Assembly: GCF_020179385.1 (NCBI RefSeq)
Contig: NZ_JAIBLJ010000004.1
Location: 62,001 to 126,000 of the forward strand
Source: Alkalihalobacillus sp. YIM B00296
Lineage (GTDB): Bacteria; Bacillota; Bacilli; Bacillales; Fictibacillaceae
DNA length: 64,000 bases
Reading direction: 5' to 3'
Every line of letters begins with the position of its first letter. Position 1 is the stretch's first letter. Under the pieces are notes generated by a model. The model was not told the DNA's origin. It searched no databases and was given only the letters and a program-made list of their open reading frames with translations. Positions 9,706 to 18,773 of the stretch are shown here, in pieces. The position numbers were made by a program, and so were the translations under genes.

Positions 9706-9768
9706 CAGTGCCAGGTACAAAATCAAAACCCCCGTCGCTGTTGAGGTTTGAAATGGTGCCTGGTACAA
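9706..9768. repeat. 48-bp REP-like array C
   Basis: Two cores begin at 9708 and 9756, 48 bp apart, in the gap between the terminator of the nuclease gene and the phospholipase D gene. Confidence 0.9.
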
Positions 9769-9783
9769 GAAAATTTGCACAAT

Positions 9784-9820
9784 AAAAAATCGCCGGGACT
9801 TTCTTGTCCTGGCGATTTCC
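9784..9820 (-). terminator. Intrinsic terminator of nuclease/nucleotidase gene
   Basis: AAATCGCC.GGAC and GTCC.GGCGATTT form a long stem; on the minus strand it is followed by a T run. It lies just after the stop of the 1103-residue gene. Confidence 0.88.
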
Positions 9821-9826
9821 TTGAAT

Positions 9827-12800
9827 TTAGTATGTTTCTAATATCCCATCGATTGCGTTGATCAATTCTTGTGCAAATTCCTCGTCGATATGTTTACCGC
9901 TTTTGTGTTCGACATGATCTTGAAGGGTTTCAAGTTTGTCAGTTTGTCCCTCTTCGCTTTCGGTACGTTGCACGCTGCTGATTTTGGCTTGAATAGAACG
10001 GTAAATACCATAGTTACTGAAGTGCCCTTCCTCATATCCTTCATCAACCATTTCATCCAGTTCATCAAGTGTGATCGCTTCTTCACCAATCACAACCGTA
10101 AAGGCCTGCGCTTCTTCTTTATTGAAGTTTTTATCGATGGAACCGATTTCTACCAAATAGGTACCTTCTTCAGATATCGTGAAGCTTCCATCCTCTACCG
10201 TTACCCATTCTCCATCATTCACACGGTACTCTGTCCTCAATACTCCAATTCCATCGTTATCTGTAGCTTCAACCGTAAATGTTACATCTTCCTCGTTCGT
10301 TGTATCTTCACCAACGTTTCCATCGACTGTTACTGTCGTTGTCGGTATAAAATAATCGTTACTGATCCTTGCATCCGGATACATTTCGATCGGTTCTTCA
10401 AAGCTTTGAATATAGTTGATGGTTGCATCCAAGTCGTTCGGTCCTTGAACTGGATTCTCACCAAGCTCGTCCAATCTATAGTTATCTGTCCCATGTGGAT
10501 ACATGTAATTGTTCACAACCACACTATAGGTCTCTTCTGGATCGACGAGTGTTCCATCCGGTAAATACAGTCCCATGACTTCCCAAGTCTCCTCATTCCA
10601 GGTATATCGGAAGCCTGCAATACTTACATCAGGTCCGTATCTTGAAAACTGAGCGTTAAGGACTTGACGGAGATCATCACCTGTCAGATCAATCTGGACA
10701 AGCGTGTTCCCAAACGGCTGGATGTTGTAAAGCTCGCCCCAGGTGATTTCCCCTGCATCGAGGTCATCACGGATTCCACCGCCATTCATCAAGGCAAAAT
10801 CAGAGCCCATCTCAGCACGCATACCCTCTGCAATCAAGTTGCCAAGTGCATTATCACCAATCAATCCTTTACTTGCATATCCACCTTCTAAATCAATTGC
10901 TGCTTCACCAACGACTTCCCGCAGCTTCGGTCCGACAAGTTCATCGTAGTAATCTAGCAGACCTGTGATTACTGAGTCTGGTTCCATACCATTTTGTACA
11001 ACGTCCACGATTTCAGCGGACTTATGCACTATGTCGTTCGTCACTGGATCGATTTCCAAATCGACGTCAGCAAACGCTTTTCCGTATTCCCAGGCTTGAA
11101 CGATCAGCTTTCCGTCAACAACCGCATTCACTTTTACATGGTTATGGGCAGCAAAAATGACGTCCACTGCATCATTGATGTTCTTTGCCAATTCGGACAC
11201 TTCACCTGTTACTGTATCCCCGCTCTGGCTCCCCGGTTCATGGGCAAGGACAACAATCGCCTCGACACCTTGTTCCTGGAGTTCTGGGACAAAACGGTTG
11301 ACTGCTTCTGCTTCATCTGTAAAATTGACATTCTGAATCCCGTCCGGAATCACCATACTCGGCGTTTCAGTCGTTACGATCCCGATGAATCCGATTTTCG
11401 TCCCACCGATTTCAAGGACGGTATATGGATCCAATACCAGGTCTCCAGAATCTTTGTACTCAACGTTAGCGGCCACCATAGGAAAATCAATGCCATCATA
11501 GTTTTCTGTCCCATCAGAATGGTTACCGCCATCGATCAGACGGAGCATTTCATCGACACCTTCGTCGAACTCATGGTTTCCGACTGTTCCGACGTCAAAG
11601 CCCATCTCTTCCATCATATGAATGGTCGGCTCGTCTTGAAGCAGTGCAGAAACTGGAGAACTTGCCCCGACCATATCTCCTGAATGGACAATCAAAGTGT
11701 TCGGGTTCGTTGCTTCCCTTTCTTTTAAATAAGCCGATAGGTAATCCATGCGTCCATATTGAAGACCATCATATGTCCCTGTTACATCGACTTTTCCATG
11801 CAGATCGTTCACACCGAGCAACTGGACTTGAATATTGTCTTCGGAACTTCCATCATCGGCTGCCGTATAGCCTGCATCGGTCGCATCTTGCTCTTCAAAG
11901 AAAAACACGCGGTTTTGAACAGGGATGTCTTCCCATTTTTCAGGGGTAACATATTCTTTCGTAAAATAATCCCCGACAAACTTATCTGGACCATTACGGA
12001 GGTTAAAGCGGAACTCGTACGGCAGCTCCTCGATCGGATTATCCGGGTCCCACATGCCACGGCCGTTTTCAATCGCTTCTTCAGCCGCACTGCTGTAAGA
12101 CTCGAAATGCTCCATGTTCGGGTAGATGAAATACGGGACTGCCCGTCCTAAGCGGACCATTTCCTTATTGACGTCCATATCTCCTTTGTGAACATGTGCA
12201 AGCAGACGTCCGTAGCTATCAAGCGGTTCTTCACCTACTTCAAGTGTGATCTCGGTTCCAGCGGGCAACAAGCGTTGAAGCTCTGCAGTTGCTGCTTCTG
12301 CATGCTCACCTTGTGATTGTCCGTTGTAATTCGTTTCCGGTGTATCAATGGAAAGCATACGGACATTGGTCGCGCCAAGCACTGGGTCATTTATGCGAAC
12401 TGTGTCACCATCTACCACCCGCTCAACGGTAGCTTCATACGTTTCTTCTGGTTGTGGTGCTGGTGGCTGGTCTTCTAGTAATCTTAGATCTTCTGCTTTT
12501 GTCGGTAAAAGTTGATAGTCATTGTATTGGCCTATAACGGCAGTAACGTTATACCACTTGCCTTCCTCAAGCTGAGAAGCATCAATGTCAGTCGCACCTT
12601 CCACTCGCAGAACAACGCCTTGCATCGTGTCATCTATGAATGAAATATTGTAGCCCTCGCCAGCTTGATTAGAGGGTATCGATTGTATGTATCCTGTTAC
12701 ATTTACAAGTGATCCTTCAAGGGGTTCAGCTTCGTTATTATAAAGAGTTGCAAGGTCTGTCGGTTGAGGCTCTGGAAGTTCGTTTCCTTCAGATAGAACC

Positions 12801-13138
12801 TGAATCTCGGTAGGCTTGATTTCAGTCAAACCTCTATAGGAAGTGATTTCTCCTTTTACTTGTATCTGTTGACCTGGATCGAGATCTGGAAAATTACCAG
12901 TTTCAAAATTAAAAATATTGATGCCTGCGGAGTCATCTTGTATATAAGCTGATAGATTGCTAGCCGTAAAGTCCGCAGTGACAACCCCTTCTACTGTGAC
13001 TGTTTGCCCATTTTGTGTTTTCGCTTCTGATATCGGAATAGTCGTTTCTGCCTGGACTACGCCCATTGGAAACAACGTGACTAGCATAGCAATCAGAGCT
13101 ATTAATATCGTCCATTTCCGAGTAACCTGGTGATACAT
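9827..13138 (-). CDS. Secreted multidomain nuclease / 5'-nucleotidase (YhcR-like)
   Basis: A 1103-residue exported protein with a signal peptide (residues 1-30, ending VQAE). Two OB-fold nucleic-acid-binding regions follow (about 35-115 and 125-215). Next is a staphylococcal-nuclease domain (about 230-360) with VVDGDTVRI, VRMLSIDTPE and EPLDSYGRLLAHV holding the catalytic Arg, Glu and Arg. A metallophosphatase/5'-nucleotidase pair (about 440-900) has GVNDLHGK, HSGDMVG and VGNHEFDEG, then NGGGIRDDL. The tail has an Ig-like stretch and a FIMAH-like C-terminal helical domain. This matches B. subtilis YhcR, a sugar-nonspecific nuclease, but no LPXTG sorting motif is seen. It probably degrades extracellular DNA and RNA and dephosphorylates nucleotides to scavenge phosphate and nucleosides. 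Confidence 0.9.
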   Translation of the reverse strand: MYHQVTRKWTILIALIAMLVTLFPMGVVQAETTIPISEAKTQNGQTVTVEGVVTADFTASNLSAYIQDDSAGINIFNFETGNFPDLDPGQQIQVKGEITSYRGLTEIKPTEIQVLSEGNELPEPQPTDLATLYNNEAEPLEGSLVNVTGYIQSIPSNQAGEGYNISFIDDTMQGVVLRVEGATDIDASQLEEGKWYNVTAVIGQYNDYQLLPTKAEDLRLLEDQPPAPQPEETYEATVERVVDGDTVRINDPVLGATNVRMLSIDTPETNYNGQSQGEHAEAATAELQRLLPAGTEITLEVGEEPLDSYGRLLAHVHKGDMDVNKEMVRLGRAVPYFIYPNMEHFESYSSAAEEAIENGRGMWDPDNPIEELPYEFRFNLRNGPDKFVGDYFTKEYVTPEKWEDIPVQNRVFFFEEQDATDAGYTAADDGSSEDNIQVQLLGVNDLHGKVDVTGTYDGLQYGRMDYLSAYLKEREATNPNTLIVHSGDMVGASSPVSALLQDEPTIHMMEEMGFDVGTVGNHEFDEGVDEMLRLIDGGNHSDGTENYDGIDFPMVAANVEYKDSGDLVLDPYTVLEIGGTKIGFIGIVTTETPSMVIPDGIQNVNFTDEAEAVNRFVPELQEQGVEAIVVLAHEPGSQSGDTVTGEVSELAKNINDAVDVIFAAHNHVKVNAVVDGKLIVQAWEYGKAFADVDLEIDPVTNDIVHKSAEIVDVVQNGMEPDSVITGLLDYYDELVGPKLREVVGEAAIDLEGGYASKGLIGDNALGNLIAEGMRAEMGSDFALMNGGGIRDDLDAGEITWGELYNIQPFGNTLVQIDLTGDDLRQVLNAQFSRYGPDVSIAGFRYTWNEETWEVMGLYLPDGTLVDPEETYSVVVNNYMYPHGTDNYRLDELGENPVQGPNDLDATINYIQSFEEPIEMYPDARISNDYFIPTTTVTVDGNVGEDTTNEEDVTFTVEATDNDGIGVLRTEYRVNDGEWVTVEDGSFTISEEGTYLVEIGSIDKNFNKEEAQAFTVVIGEEAITLDELDEMVDEGYEEGHFSNYGIYRSIQAKISSVQRTESEEGQTDKLETLQDHVEHKSGKHIDEEFAQELINAIDGILETY

Positions 13139-13403
13139 GTAAAAACCTCCTAAAGTTGAATTTTATTCCCTTTATTTCTAACTTTACTAGGTTTTGTTTG
13201 ATGTTTAATGAATTTATTGTAAAATATTAATAAATCGTTCCAGCTTACCATGCTGCAGTCTGACAACAACAATTATTGCACTATTTTTACAAGGACAGCT
13301 GAATAGGCCTATTAAACTATTTCCCTGTTTACAACGTTTCGACATTAATGTAAAATTATTACTTCCCTCTTGAGTGAATGATGTCTGACCTTGGAGGATT
13401 TTG

Positions 13404-13571
13404 ATGGAAACTACTAAATCATTACAGACTAAAGAAAATGAAGAAGTTTATTCTATGCAAAAGTTAATGTACGAGTATAGTAGAAGGCTGAAAAACTACT
13501 CAGATCCCGCCATCGTCAAAATGCTTGATGAAAAACTCAATGTCATACAAAGGACAAAAACACAGAACTGA
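13404..13571 (+). CDS. Small protein, 55 residues, weakly Spo0E-like
   Basis: The ATG at 13404 is preceded by TTGGAGG with 6 bases spacing, and the frame is followed directly by an intrinsic terminator, so it looks like a real monocistronic gene. The product is charged and helical, without a membrane segment. Its second half (SDPAIVKMLDEKLNVIQR) resembles the helical hairpin of Spo0E-like aspartyl-phosphate phosphatases, but the family's Ser-Gln-x-Leu-Asp signature is not preserved (Asp and Asn replace Ser and Asp). It may be a diverged Spo0E-like regulator or an unrelated small protein. Confidence 0.65.
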   Translation: METTKSLQTKENEEVYSMQKLMYEYSRRLKNYSDPAIVKMLDEKLNVIQRTKTQN

Positions 13572-13607
13572 TTTTTGGTTTTTGTATGACAATACATAAC
13601 TTTTTGT

Positions 13608-13640
13608 AACCACCGCCTTTAGGACGGTGGTTTTCTTTTG
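13608..13640 (+). terminator. Intrinsic terminator of 55-residue gene
   Basis: AACCACCGCC and GGACGGTGGTT pair around a short loop and run into TTTTCTTTT. Confidence 0.9.
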
Positions 13641-13647
13641 GCAGGCT

Positions 13648-13803
13648 GTACCAGGCACCGAAAAAGAAGTCAACAGTGCCAAGACTTTCAGATCGGTGCC
13701 TGGTACACTTTCAAACCCCTTGTGGGAGAAGGCTTTCGGTTCGGTCTCAGGCACCATTTCAAACCTCAACTGCCGCAACGGTTTTGTTTTGGTGCTTGGC
13801 ACT
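13648..13803. repeat. 48-bp REP-like array D
   Basis: Four cores begin at 13648, 13696, 13744 and 13792, each exactly 48 bp apart. Linkers share the pattern TTTCAAACC followed by CCTTG-like and CAAGG-like arms. The array lies between a terminator and the zorA-like gene. Confidence 0.92.
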
Positions 13804-13888
13804 GATCTCTTTTTCCATACCACAATAAAAGTGGGCAAGTTCTCTTGGTTACTTTCATAGACTGAGAGTAGACAAGGGGGAATGCAGC

Positions 13889-15454
13889 TTGGAAAGCGTA
13901 ACGATCATTGTCATCGGGATTATTGGGTTCATCACCCTTTTTGGAATTATCGGTAACATCCAATCACGAATAAAATTGGCCGATTGGCTGAAGGAGCTCA
14001 GGCAGATTGATACGGCTGCTGTTCAAGCAGGCCGGGGGTCAAGGTGGATAAACGACGCAATCGAGGACTACCGGAACTTTCATCTCTCCGGTGTTTCAAA
14101 TGTCAACAGTCCAGTCCTCGTTGAAAAGCATTTGATGCAACAGCCGATCCGGGTGCTCGGCATCTTCCGTGTGCCGACAGGGAACATCATCCGCTTGTTG
14201 CATGGATTACCCTCCCTTGCAATCATTGTCGGGGTTCTCGGAACATTCGTCGGCCTGACGATCGCGATCATGGCGATGCAGGATACGCTTGTCAGCATCG
14301 GGAACCAGCCTGGTGAAGGCAATCTGTCCGTTTCAGCGATCGTCGCTGCAATATCGGAACCGTTCAGAGGGATGAGCATCGCTTTTGTCACGAGTATTGC
14401 GGGTATCGGCAGCTCACTTCTTCTCTCTTTCATACAATCCGGCTTCCTGACTGGCGGAACATCCCTCAGCTACCTGCAGGACCGGGTTCTAGCAGAGGCA
14501 GAAGGCGTCCTCGACCACGTTGTGCAAGAACAACTGCAAAATGAAAAACCGAAAGATTCCCTTGAGCGCCTCCTTGACCGTCTCGTATCGAAGGTCCAGG
14601 AAAGCTTCCAGCAAAGCATCGGTGATTTCAGTGAAAAAATGGTCGACTTCACCTCTGGCCTTGAAGATGCGATGGAAGATGTCAAGGGAATATTAACTGC
14701 TCAGAGAGATCATACAGAGCAGTTCAAACAAAGTACCGATATCCTCGTCATGTTCGGTGACCGGTTTTCAGAAACGATCACGAAACTTGAATCGGTACAA
14801 CATTCAGTTGATAAAAGTCTTGCCAAGCTCGGCGACCATGTTTCTGGCTTCGAAAAGCAATACAAACGGACGAGTGAACAGCTTGAACAAGGACAAAAGC
14901 GTATGGAACATATGATGAAACACTCTGATCGCATGATTGAAGAATCCCAAAAGAAAACCGAAGAACTCGGACGCTCCCTCGTCGCTGGCGTGGAATCCGT
15001 CCTTTCACGATATGAGACGAAGCAGGAAGACTTTGAAAGGAAATTGGCACAACAAAATGACGAATGGTTTTACAGATATCAGGATAAAACGGAGCAATAC
15101 GGCAGGGCCTCAGATTCCTTCGCAGGCTCAGTCCAACATCTTGAAAAAGCCTGGTATGACACGATTGAAACGTTCAAGCGCGATTTTATCGACCAGCTCG
15201 GCTACATGTTCGATCGTGAACGGCAAGCGAGAAATGAACCTGGACGCGATCAGGAAATGCGCGAACTCATCAGGGCGCTTGATTCCGTGTATCAAAATTT
15301 ATCACGGGAATTCAAACAGACACATCAATATTTTGGTGATGTGTATCATGTGTTACAGCGCTTACTAGATGCGACCGTCCAGTCAGCAAATGCCCGCTAT
15401 GAACGGGATTATGAGCCACGTCGGATTACTGTGCACGACACACCCCACCGGTGA
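13889..15454 (+). CDS. ZorA-like MotA/TolQ/ExbB-family stator with long coiled-coil tail
   Basis: A 521-residue membrane protein with three hydrophobic segments (about 4-22, 105-130, 155-183). The second and third bear the MotA/TolQ/ExbB channel signature (LGTFVGLTIAI and SIAFVTSIAGIGSSLLLSF). From about residue 215 to 500 it is a long heptad-rich helix with no further domain. This is the architecture of ZorA in Zorya anti-phage systems and unlike MotA, which has a short cytoplasmic loop. Start is TTG with AAGGGGG 8 bases upstream; the upstream ATG at 13882 is out of frame. Its stop overlaps the ZorB-like start (TGATG). ZorC, ZorD, ZorE or other effector genes are absent nearby, so a defence role is only inferred. 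Confidence 0.82.
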   Translation: MESVTIIVIGIIGFITLFGIIGNIQSRIKLADWLKELRQIDTAAVQAGRGSRWINDAIEDYRNFHLSGVSNVNSPVLVEKHLMQQPIRVLGIFRVPTGNIIRLLHGLPSLAIIVGVLGTFVGLTIAIMAMQDTLVSIGNQPGEGNLSVSAIVAAISEPFRGMSIAFVTSIAGIGSSLLLSFIQSGFLTGGTSLSYLQDRVLAEAEGVLDHVVQEQLQNEKPKDSLERLLDRLVSKVQESFQQSIGDFSEKMVDFTSGLEDAMEDVKGILTAQRDHTEQFKQSTDILVMFGDRFSETITKLESVQHSVDKSLAKLGDHVSGFEKQYKRTSEQLEQGQKRMEHMMKHSDRMIEESQKKTEELGRSLVAGVESVLSRYETKQEDFERKLAQQNDEWFYRYQDKTEQYGRASDSFAGSVQHLEKAWYDTIETFKRDFIDQLGYMFDRERQARNEPGRDQEMRELIRALDSVYQNLSREFKQTHQYFGDVYHVLQRLLDATVQSANARYERDYEPRRITVHDTPHR

Positions 15455-16152
15455 TGCCGATGCGAAAAAGAAGATGGCGTAACGAAGAGGAAGGAACGAA
15501 AAGCTATTTCTGGCCGTCCTTCACTGACATGATGGCGATGATGGTCCTCGTCATGCTGTTTATCGCAATCATCGCTTACATCCAAAGCATATATAATGCT
15601 TATGAGCAGACCGAAGTGAGGCATGAGCTGGCGAAAGTCGCTGATGTGAAGAAGCACATTTCTGATCTGATTGAAAAACGGCTAGAGGAGAACGTCGGGA
15701 AGGATAAGATCGTCCGTGGACCGAACAATACAATTGCGGTGGAAGGTAACATTTTATTCGATACCGGTAGTGCTGAAATTAGTGCACAAGGGAAAAAAGT
15801 GCTCGCACAGCTTTCCGATGCCCTCGTCCAAATCATTGATGAACAGGAACTGAGCCGCTACCTTTATATTATTCTGATCGAGGGGCACACCGATTCAGTT
15901 CCTTATGATAACTGGACGCTTTCTACTGAGCGGGCGGTTGCGGTCGTCAAGTACATGGCCGAGGTCAATCCGAAATTCAAAGAGCAAAAATACGCGCAAT
16001 ACATTGCGGCAACCGGATATTCGGAATATAAGCCGATTGCTGAAGGAAACGCAGAGGAGTCCCTTCAGAAGAACCGCCGGATTTCGTTCCAGATCATTTT
16101 GGACGATGAAAAATGGCAGAACAAACTCAAAGGGATCATCAGTGAATATTAA
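15454..16152 (+). CDS. ZorB-like OmpA/MotB-family protein
   Basis: A 232-residue protein with one N-terminal membrane helix (about 26-45) preceded by a short basic cytoplasmic tail, then a periplasmic-type OmpA domain (about 85-225). The ion-binding Asp of MotB/ZorB is present as Asp25 in SFTDMMAMMVLVML. OmpA peptidoglycan-binding landmarks are ILFDTGSAEI, EGHTDSVPYDN, LSTERA and NRRISFQI. It would pair with the upstream ZorA-like protein as an ion-driven rotary or force-generating unit clamped to peptidoglycan. The ATG at 15454 overlaps the zorA-like stop; a GTG at 15451 is an alternative. A terminator follows immediately, so the operon contains only these two genes. Confidence 0.85.
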   Translation: MPMRKRRWRNEEEGTKSYFWPSFTDMMAMMVLVMLFIAIIAYIQSIYNAYEQTEVRHELAKVADVKKHISDLIEKRLEENVGKDKIVRGPNNTIAVEGNILFDTGSAEISAQGKKVLAQLSDALVQIIDEQELSRYLYIILIEGHTDSVPYDNWTLSTERAVAVVKYMAEVNPKFKEQKYAQYIAATGYSEYKPIAEGNAEESLQKNRRISFQIILDDEKWQNKLKGIISEY

Positions 16153-16153
16153 A

Positions 16154-16186
16154 TAAAGTCCAATCCATTATTGGGTTGGACTTTTA
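16154..16186 (+). terminator. Intrinsic terminator ending the zorAB-like operon
   Basis: AAAGTCCAATCC pairs with GGGTTGGACTTT over a 6-base loop, 2 bp after the zorB-like stop. It shows that no third gene is co-transcribed. Confidence 0.88.
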
Positions 16187-16374
16187 AAAAAGCATCCTTC
16201 AGCACTGGTAAAACCGTTCCGTTTTGAGGTGTAATTTCAAAATTAATTCCGAGGAGAAAAGGTCCATTGAATTGGCAAGTCTTTTTGCTTAAACAGAACT
16301 TAACTGGAGTATTTCCATGAAAGACCTTTATATGGAAGACTTGATCGAGATATCTGGCTTTAAATAATACAGGT

Positions 16375-17166
16375 CTAAAGAAAATGACTGGCACCCATCC
16401 TGGTGGAGCCTTTTCCCTTAACTTGCTTTAACGTCGCCACTATAAGAAAGCTGACAATCACTAATAAGAGCCATGAACTCACCTTCCCAAGATGTACAAG
16501 ACTCCATGCCTCGGTTTGATTTGGGTATTCCCAAGCTCCAAAGAATGTTGCGATATTTTCAGCTATCCATATAAAAAATCCAATAAGCACAAAAGAAAGT
16601 GCGAGGGGCATTCGATAACGACTTCCATTAACTGCAAATGTGACCCATGATTGCCAAAAGACAATAATTATAAGTCCAGATAACCACCAGCGAACATCAA
16701 TCCAATAATGGTGAGTGAAAAAATTCAAATAAATTGCAGCTGCTAGAGATACAACGATCCAAAATGGCGGCCACCTAACCAATTGAACCTTTAACCTTCT
16801 CCACGCCTGACAAAGATAACTCGCTACACTTGCGTACATGAAACCACTATACAAAGGCACCCCGAAAAATTTAGAATATCCTTCCTCCGGATAAGACCAG
16901 GAACCCATATGCACCTTGAAAAGTTCAAGAGCAAGCCCAATAAGGTGGAACAATGTGATAACCTTTAGTTCATCCCGCGTTTCAAGTCCAGAACGTACCA
17001 TCCACCACTGCATCAGAAGGCAGATGATGAGCAGCCAGTCATAACGTGGCAGGAAGGGAAGTGGCGTGATTAGTGTAATTGCTAAAGAGGTGAAAATTAC
17101 CACAGGAAATATACAGGATAGGGATTGCTCCCAACCAAAACGAACGAGTTGTTTTAGCGCTGTCAT
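16375..17166 (-). CDS. yoaT: YoaT-like membrane protein (DUF817)
   Basis: A 263-residue integral membrane protein with about eight hydrophobic segments, matching the DUF817 family (B. subtilis YoaT). Family-like features include HMGSWSYPEEGYSKFFGVPLYSGFMYASVASY and the C-terminal AENIATFFGAWEYPNQTEAW stretches. The ATG at 17166 is favoured because GGAGG lies 8 bases upstream; longer starts lack this. It follows yozG by 26 bp and yoaS, reproducing the B. subtilis yoaS-yozG-yoaT order, so the three likely form one operon. Molecular function is unknown. Confidence 0.85.
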   Translation of the reverse strand: MTALKQLVRFGWEQSLSCIFPVVIFTSLAITLITPLPFLPRYDWLLIICLLMQWWMVRSGLETRDELKVITLFHLIGLALELFKVHMGSWSYPEEGYSKFFGVPLYSGFMYASVASYLCQAWRRLKVQLVRWPPFWIVVSLAAAIYLNFFTHHYWIDVRWWLSGLIIIVFWQSWVTFAVNGSRYRMPLALSFVLIGFFIWIAENIATFFGAWEYPNQTEAWSLVHLGKVSSWLLLVIVSFLIVATLKQVKGKGSTRMGASHFL

Positions 17167-17192
17167 GATTTGAGCCTCCATCAATCTTCTTA

Positions 17193-17414
17193 CTAAGCTT
17201 GATCTTCTTTTTCACTTCTATATTCTAAAAGATCACCAGGTTGGCACTCTAATGCTTCACAGATTGCCTCTAAGGTTGAAAATCGCACCGCTTTGGCCTT
17301 ACCATTTTTCAATATAGAAAGATTAGCCATGGTTATTCCAACCCTCTCCGAAAGTTCTGTCACACTCATTTTCCTTTTAGCCAGCATCACATCAATATTG
17401 ATAATAATCGCCAT
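17193..17414 (-). CDS. yozG: YozG-like XRE/Cro family regulator
   Basis: A 73-residue single-domain helix-turn-helix protein of the Cro/CI type. Residues 15-50 carry the motif (MSVTELSERVGITMANLSIL as helices 2-3) and the family ending CEALECQPGDLLEYR. The ATG at 17414 has GAGGTG 6 bases upstream, better than the GTG at 17423. It lies 10 bp after yoaS in the same direction, with yoaT following. Small XRE proteins of this group commonly sit next to DUF2975 membrane proteins and probably regulate their own operon. Confidence 0.88.
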   Translation of the reverse strand: MAIIINIDVMLAKRKMSVTELSERVGITMANLSILKNGKAKAVRFSTLEAICEALECQPGDLLEYRSEKEDQA

Positions 17415-17424
17415 GTTATTCACC

Positions 17425-17907
17425 TCAGACCGTTAAATCATTTTCTGATTTTATATCTATGGCTTCTTGTAAAAGCCTTTGGAGAACAGCAGCAAAGACA
17501 GCAATCACCATTGGCGCAAACGTTAGAACCATTCCGATTACGATGACTCCTGGGGCGTCGTCTTTCTCCCCTATGAGATAAAAAAATGGCATGCTGACAA
17601 GATACAAGACACTGATTGTGATTGCACAGAATTTAATATTTCTTAAAGCTCTTACAGACAATTCCGAGAACGCTTTGTTCTTGTCAATATAGCTCAGCAA
17701 TCGGAACGCCTGATACAATGCGATGAAAAACGGAATCGTCGATGCATACATACCGATCAAGACTGGATATACCAAATACGCAAACTCCCAATTACTTTCT
17801 AATACATCCCTGGCTATCCATGGCAACAAATAAATGCACATTCCGAGAATTGGAATTGCAAGTAGAAAAACAACCACCTTTAAGAAATTTGTTGAACCAC
17901 GATTCAT
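17425..17907 (-). CDS. yoaS: YoaS-like DUF2975 membrane protein
   Basis: A 160-residue protein with four hydrophobic segments (about 7-28, 42-65, 90-112, 120-145), the usual DUF2975 layout. The motif YIDKNKAFSELSVRALRNIKF between helices 2 and 3 is characteristic. The start ATG at 17907 follows GGGGTG. It is the first gene of the yoaS-yozG-yoaT cluster and its neighbour is the small XRE regulator with which DUF2975 proteins typically pair. Function is unknown. Confidence 0.85.
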   Translation of the reverse strand: MNRGSTNFLKVVVFLLAIPILGMCIYLLPWIARDVLESNWEFAYLVYPVLIGMYASTIPFFIALYQAFRLLSYIDKNKAFSELSVRALRNIKFCAITISVLYLVSMPFFYLIGEKDDAPGVIVIGMVLTFAPMVIAVFAAVLQRLLQEAIDIKSENDLTV

Positions 17908-18059
17908 AAAACACACCCCGCTTGATTTTTGTCATTTTGATTATAAAACAAAATTTATCGATTTACAATAAATAATTATTCCTTATTGATATAAAATTAT
18001 CGTTATATTCTTTCCCGGATTAGTTTATATTGGGGGAATTGATGATCTCCATTTCGATA

Positions 18060-18232
18060 AAGAAAAGCGGAAACGCCCTGCACAGCTCACGAAGGTCACT
18101 GGAAGTCCGACGAGGAGGCTCGAACCAAACAAAGTTCGGTTCTGCGTGGACAAACACTTCGACCTAAATCAATGTGTCGACCGCCGCAGGAGGACTGAAG
18201 TGAGCCAAAGTGGTTGGACGTTGGAGCTAGAC
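18060..18232. repeat. Dispersed repeat, copy 2 (full length)
   Basis: About 173 bp, beginning AGAAAAGCGG and ending GGAGCTAGAC. Its central 62 bp (18088-18149) are identical to copy 1 at 1515-1576. Two internal hairpins are possible (CGAAC/GTTCG and TCGAC/GTCGA). It overlaps a 79-codon open frame starting at 18146, which is considered spurious. Confidence 0.8.
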
Positions 18233-18773
18233 ATTTCTTCACCTAACCAAAATTTTTATACTTCGATTAAGTTTTCAAACGTAAGAGCTTTTACCAAAAC
18301 TGAATTCCTCGAAAGTCTTGTGCATGAGCAACATGTTTTAGCAATGTCCACACCAATGATTAACGTATTCTCTGTAAGTTGCTAGATTTTTTGATTTTGT
18401 TTCAATCCGGCACTTGTTTTGGTAAGTTCCTTGGTTGCACAATAACTATTGTTAAATGAAATTATCCTGTCATTTGAACTGTCCTTTACTTAATAATTGA
18501 TTGAAATACCCTTGCTTTTAAACCAAAATGTCCTGTGTCAATTCACAGGACATTTCTAATGTCATTTATGAGATATGTGCACCCGAAAAACGGGACTCTT
18601 TACAATACTAGCAGGCTGCTTTTTTACTCCGATCGCTGACATCTGCCAGACTCTTCCCTTCATTTTATACAACATTTGACCAAAAAACCTGAATTTCCCC
18701 AGCCACAAACTCACATGATTCGGGCGGAGACATACTATAGTCCGCTTTCATTTTCCGACATATCGTAAGGTGT
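18233..18773. other. Gene-free intergenic region with a hairpin
   Basis: No convincing gene is visible in these 540 bp. A perfect 12-bp hairpin (AAATGTCCTGTG and its complement, 18526-18555) with a TTTCTAAT tail may be a terminator of a lost gene. The rest is AT-rich without recognisable motifs. Confidence 0.5.

Noticed and set aside
9869-10564. 231-residue open frame on the plus strand
   Set aside because: It lies antisense to the well-supported secreted nuclease gene and has no ribosome-binding site or domain.
13889-16152. Complete Zorya defence system
   Set aside because: Only the ZorA and ZorB-like genes exist; the operon ends in a terminator and no ZorC, ZorD, ZorE or similar gene is adjacent.
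16149-16394. 81-residue open frame after yoaT
   Set aside because: It overlaps the zorAB-like terminator and the yoaT end and shows no family match; it might be a gene remnant but cannot be supported.
18146-18385. 79-residue open frame
   Set aside because: Half of it lies in the dispersed repeat copy 2 and the rest has no recognisable motif or ribosome-binding site.
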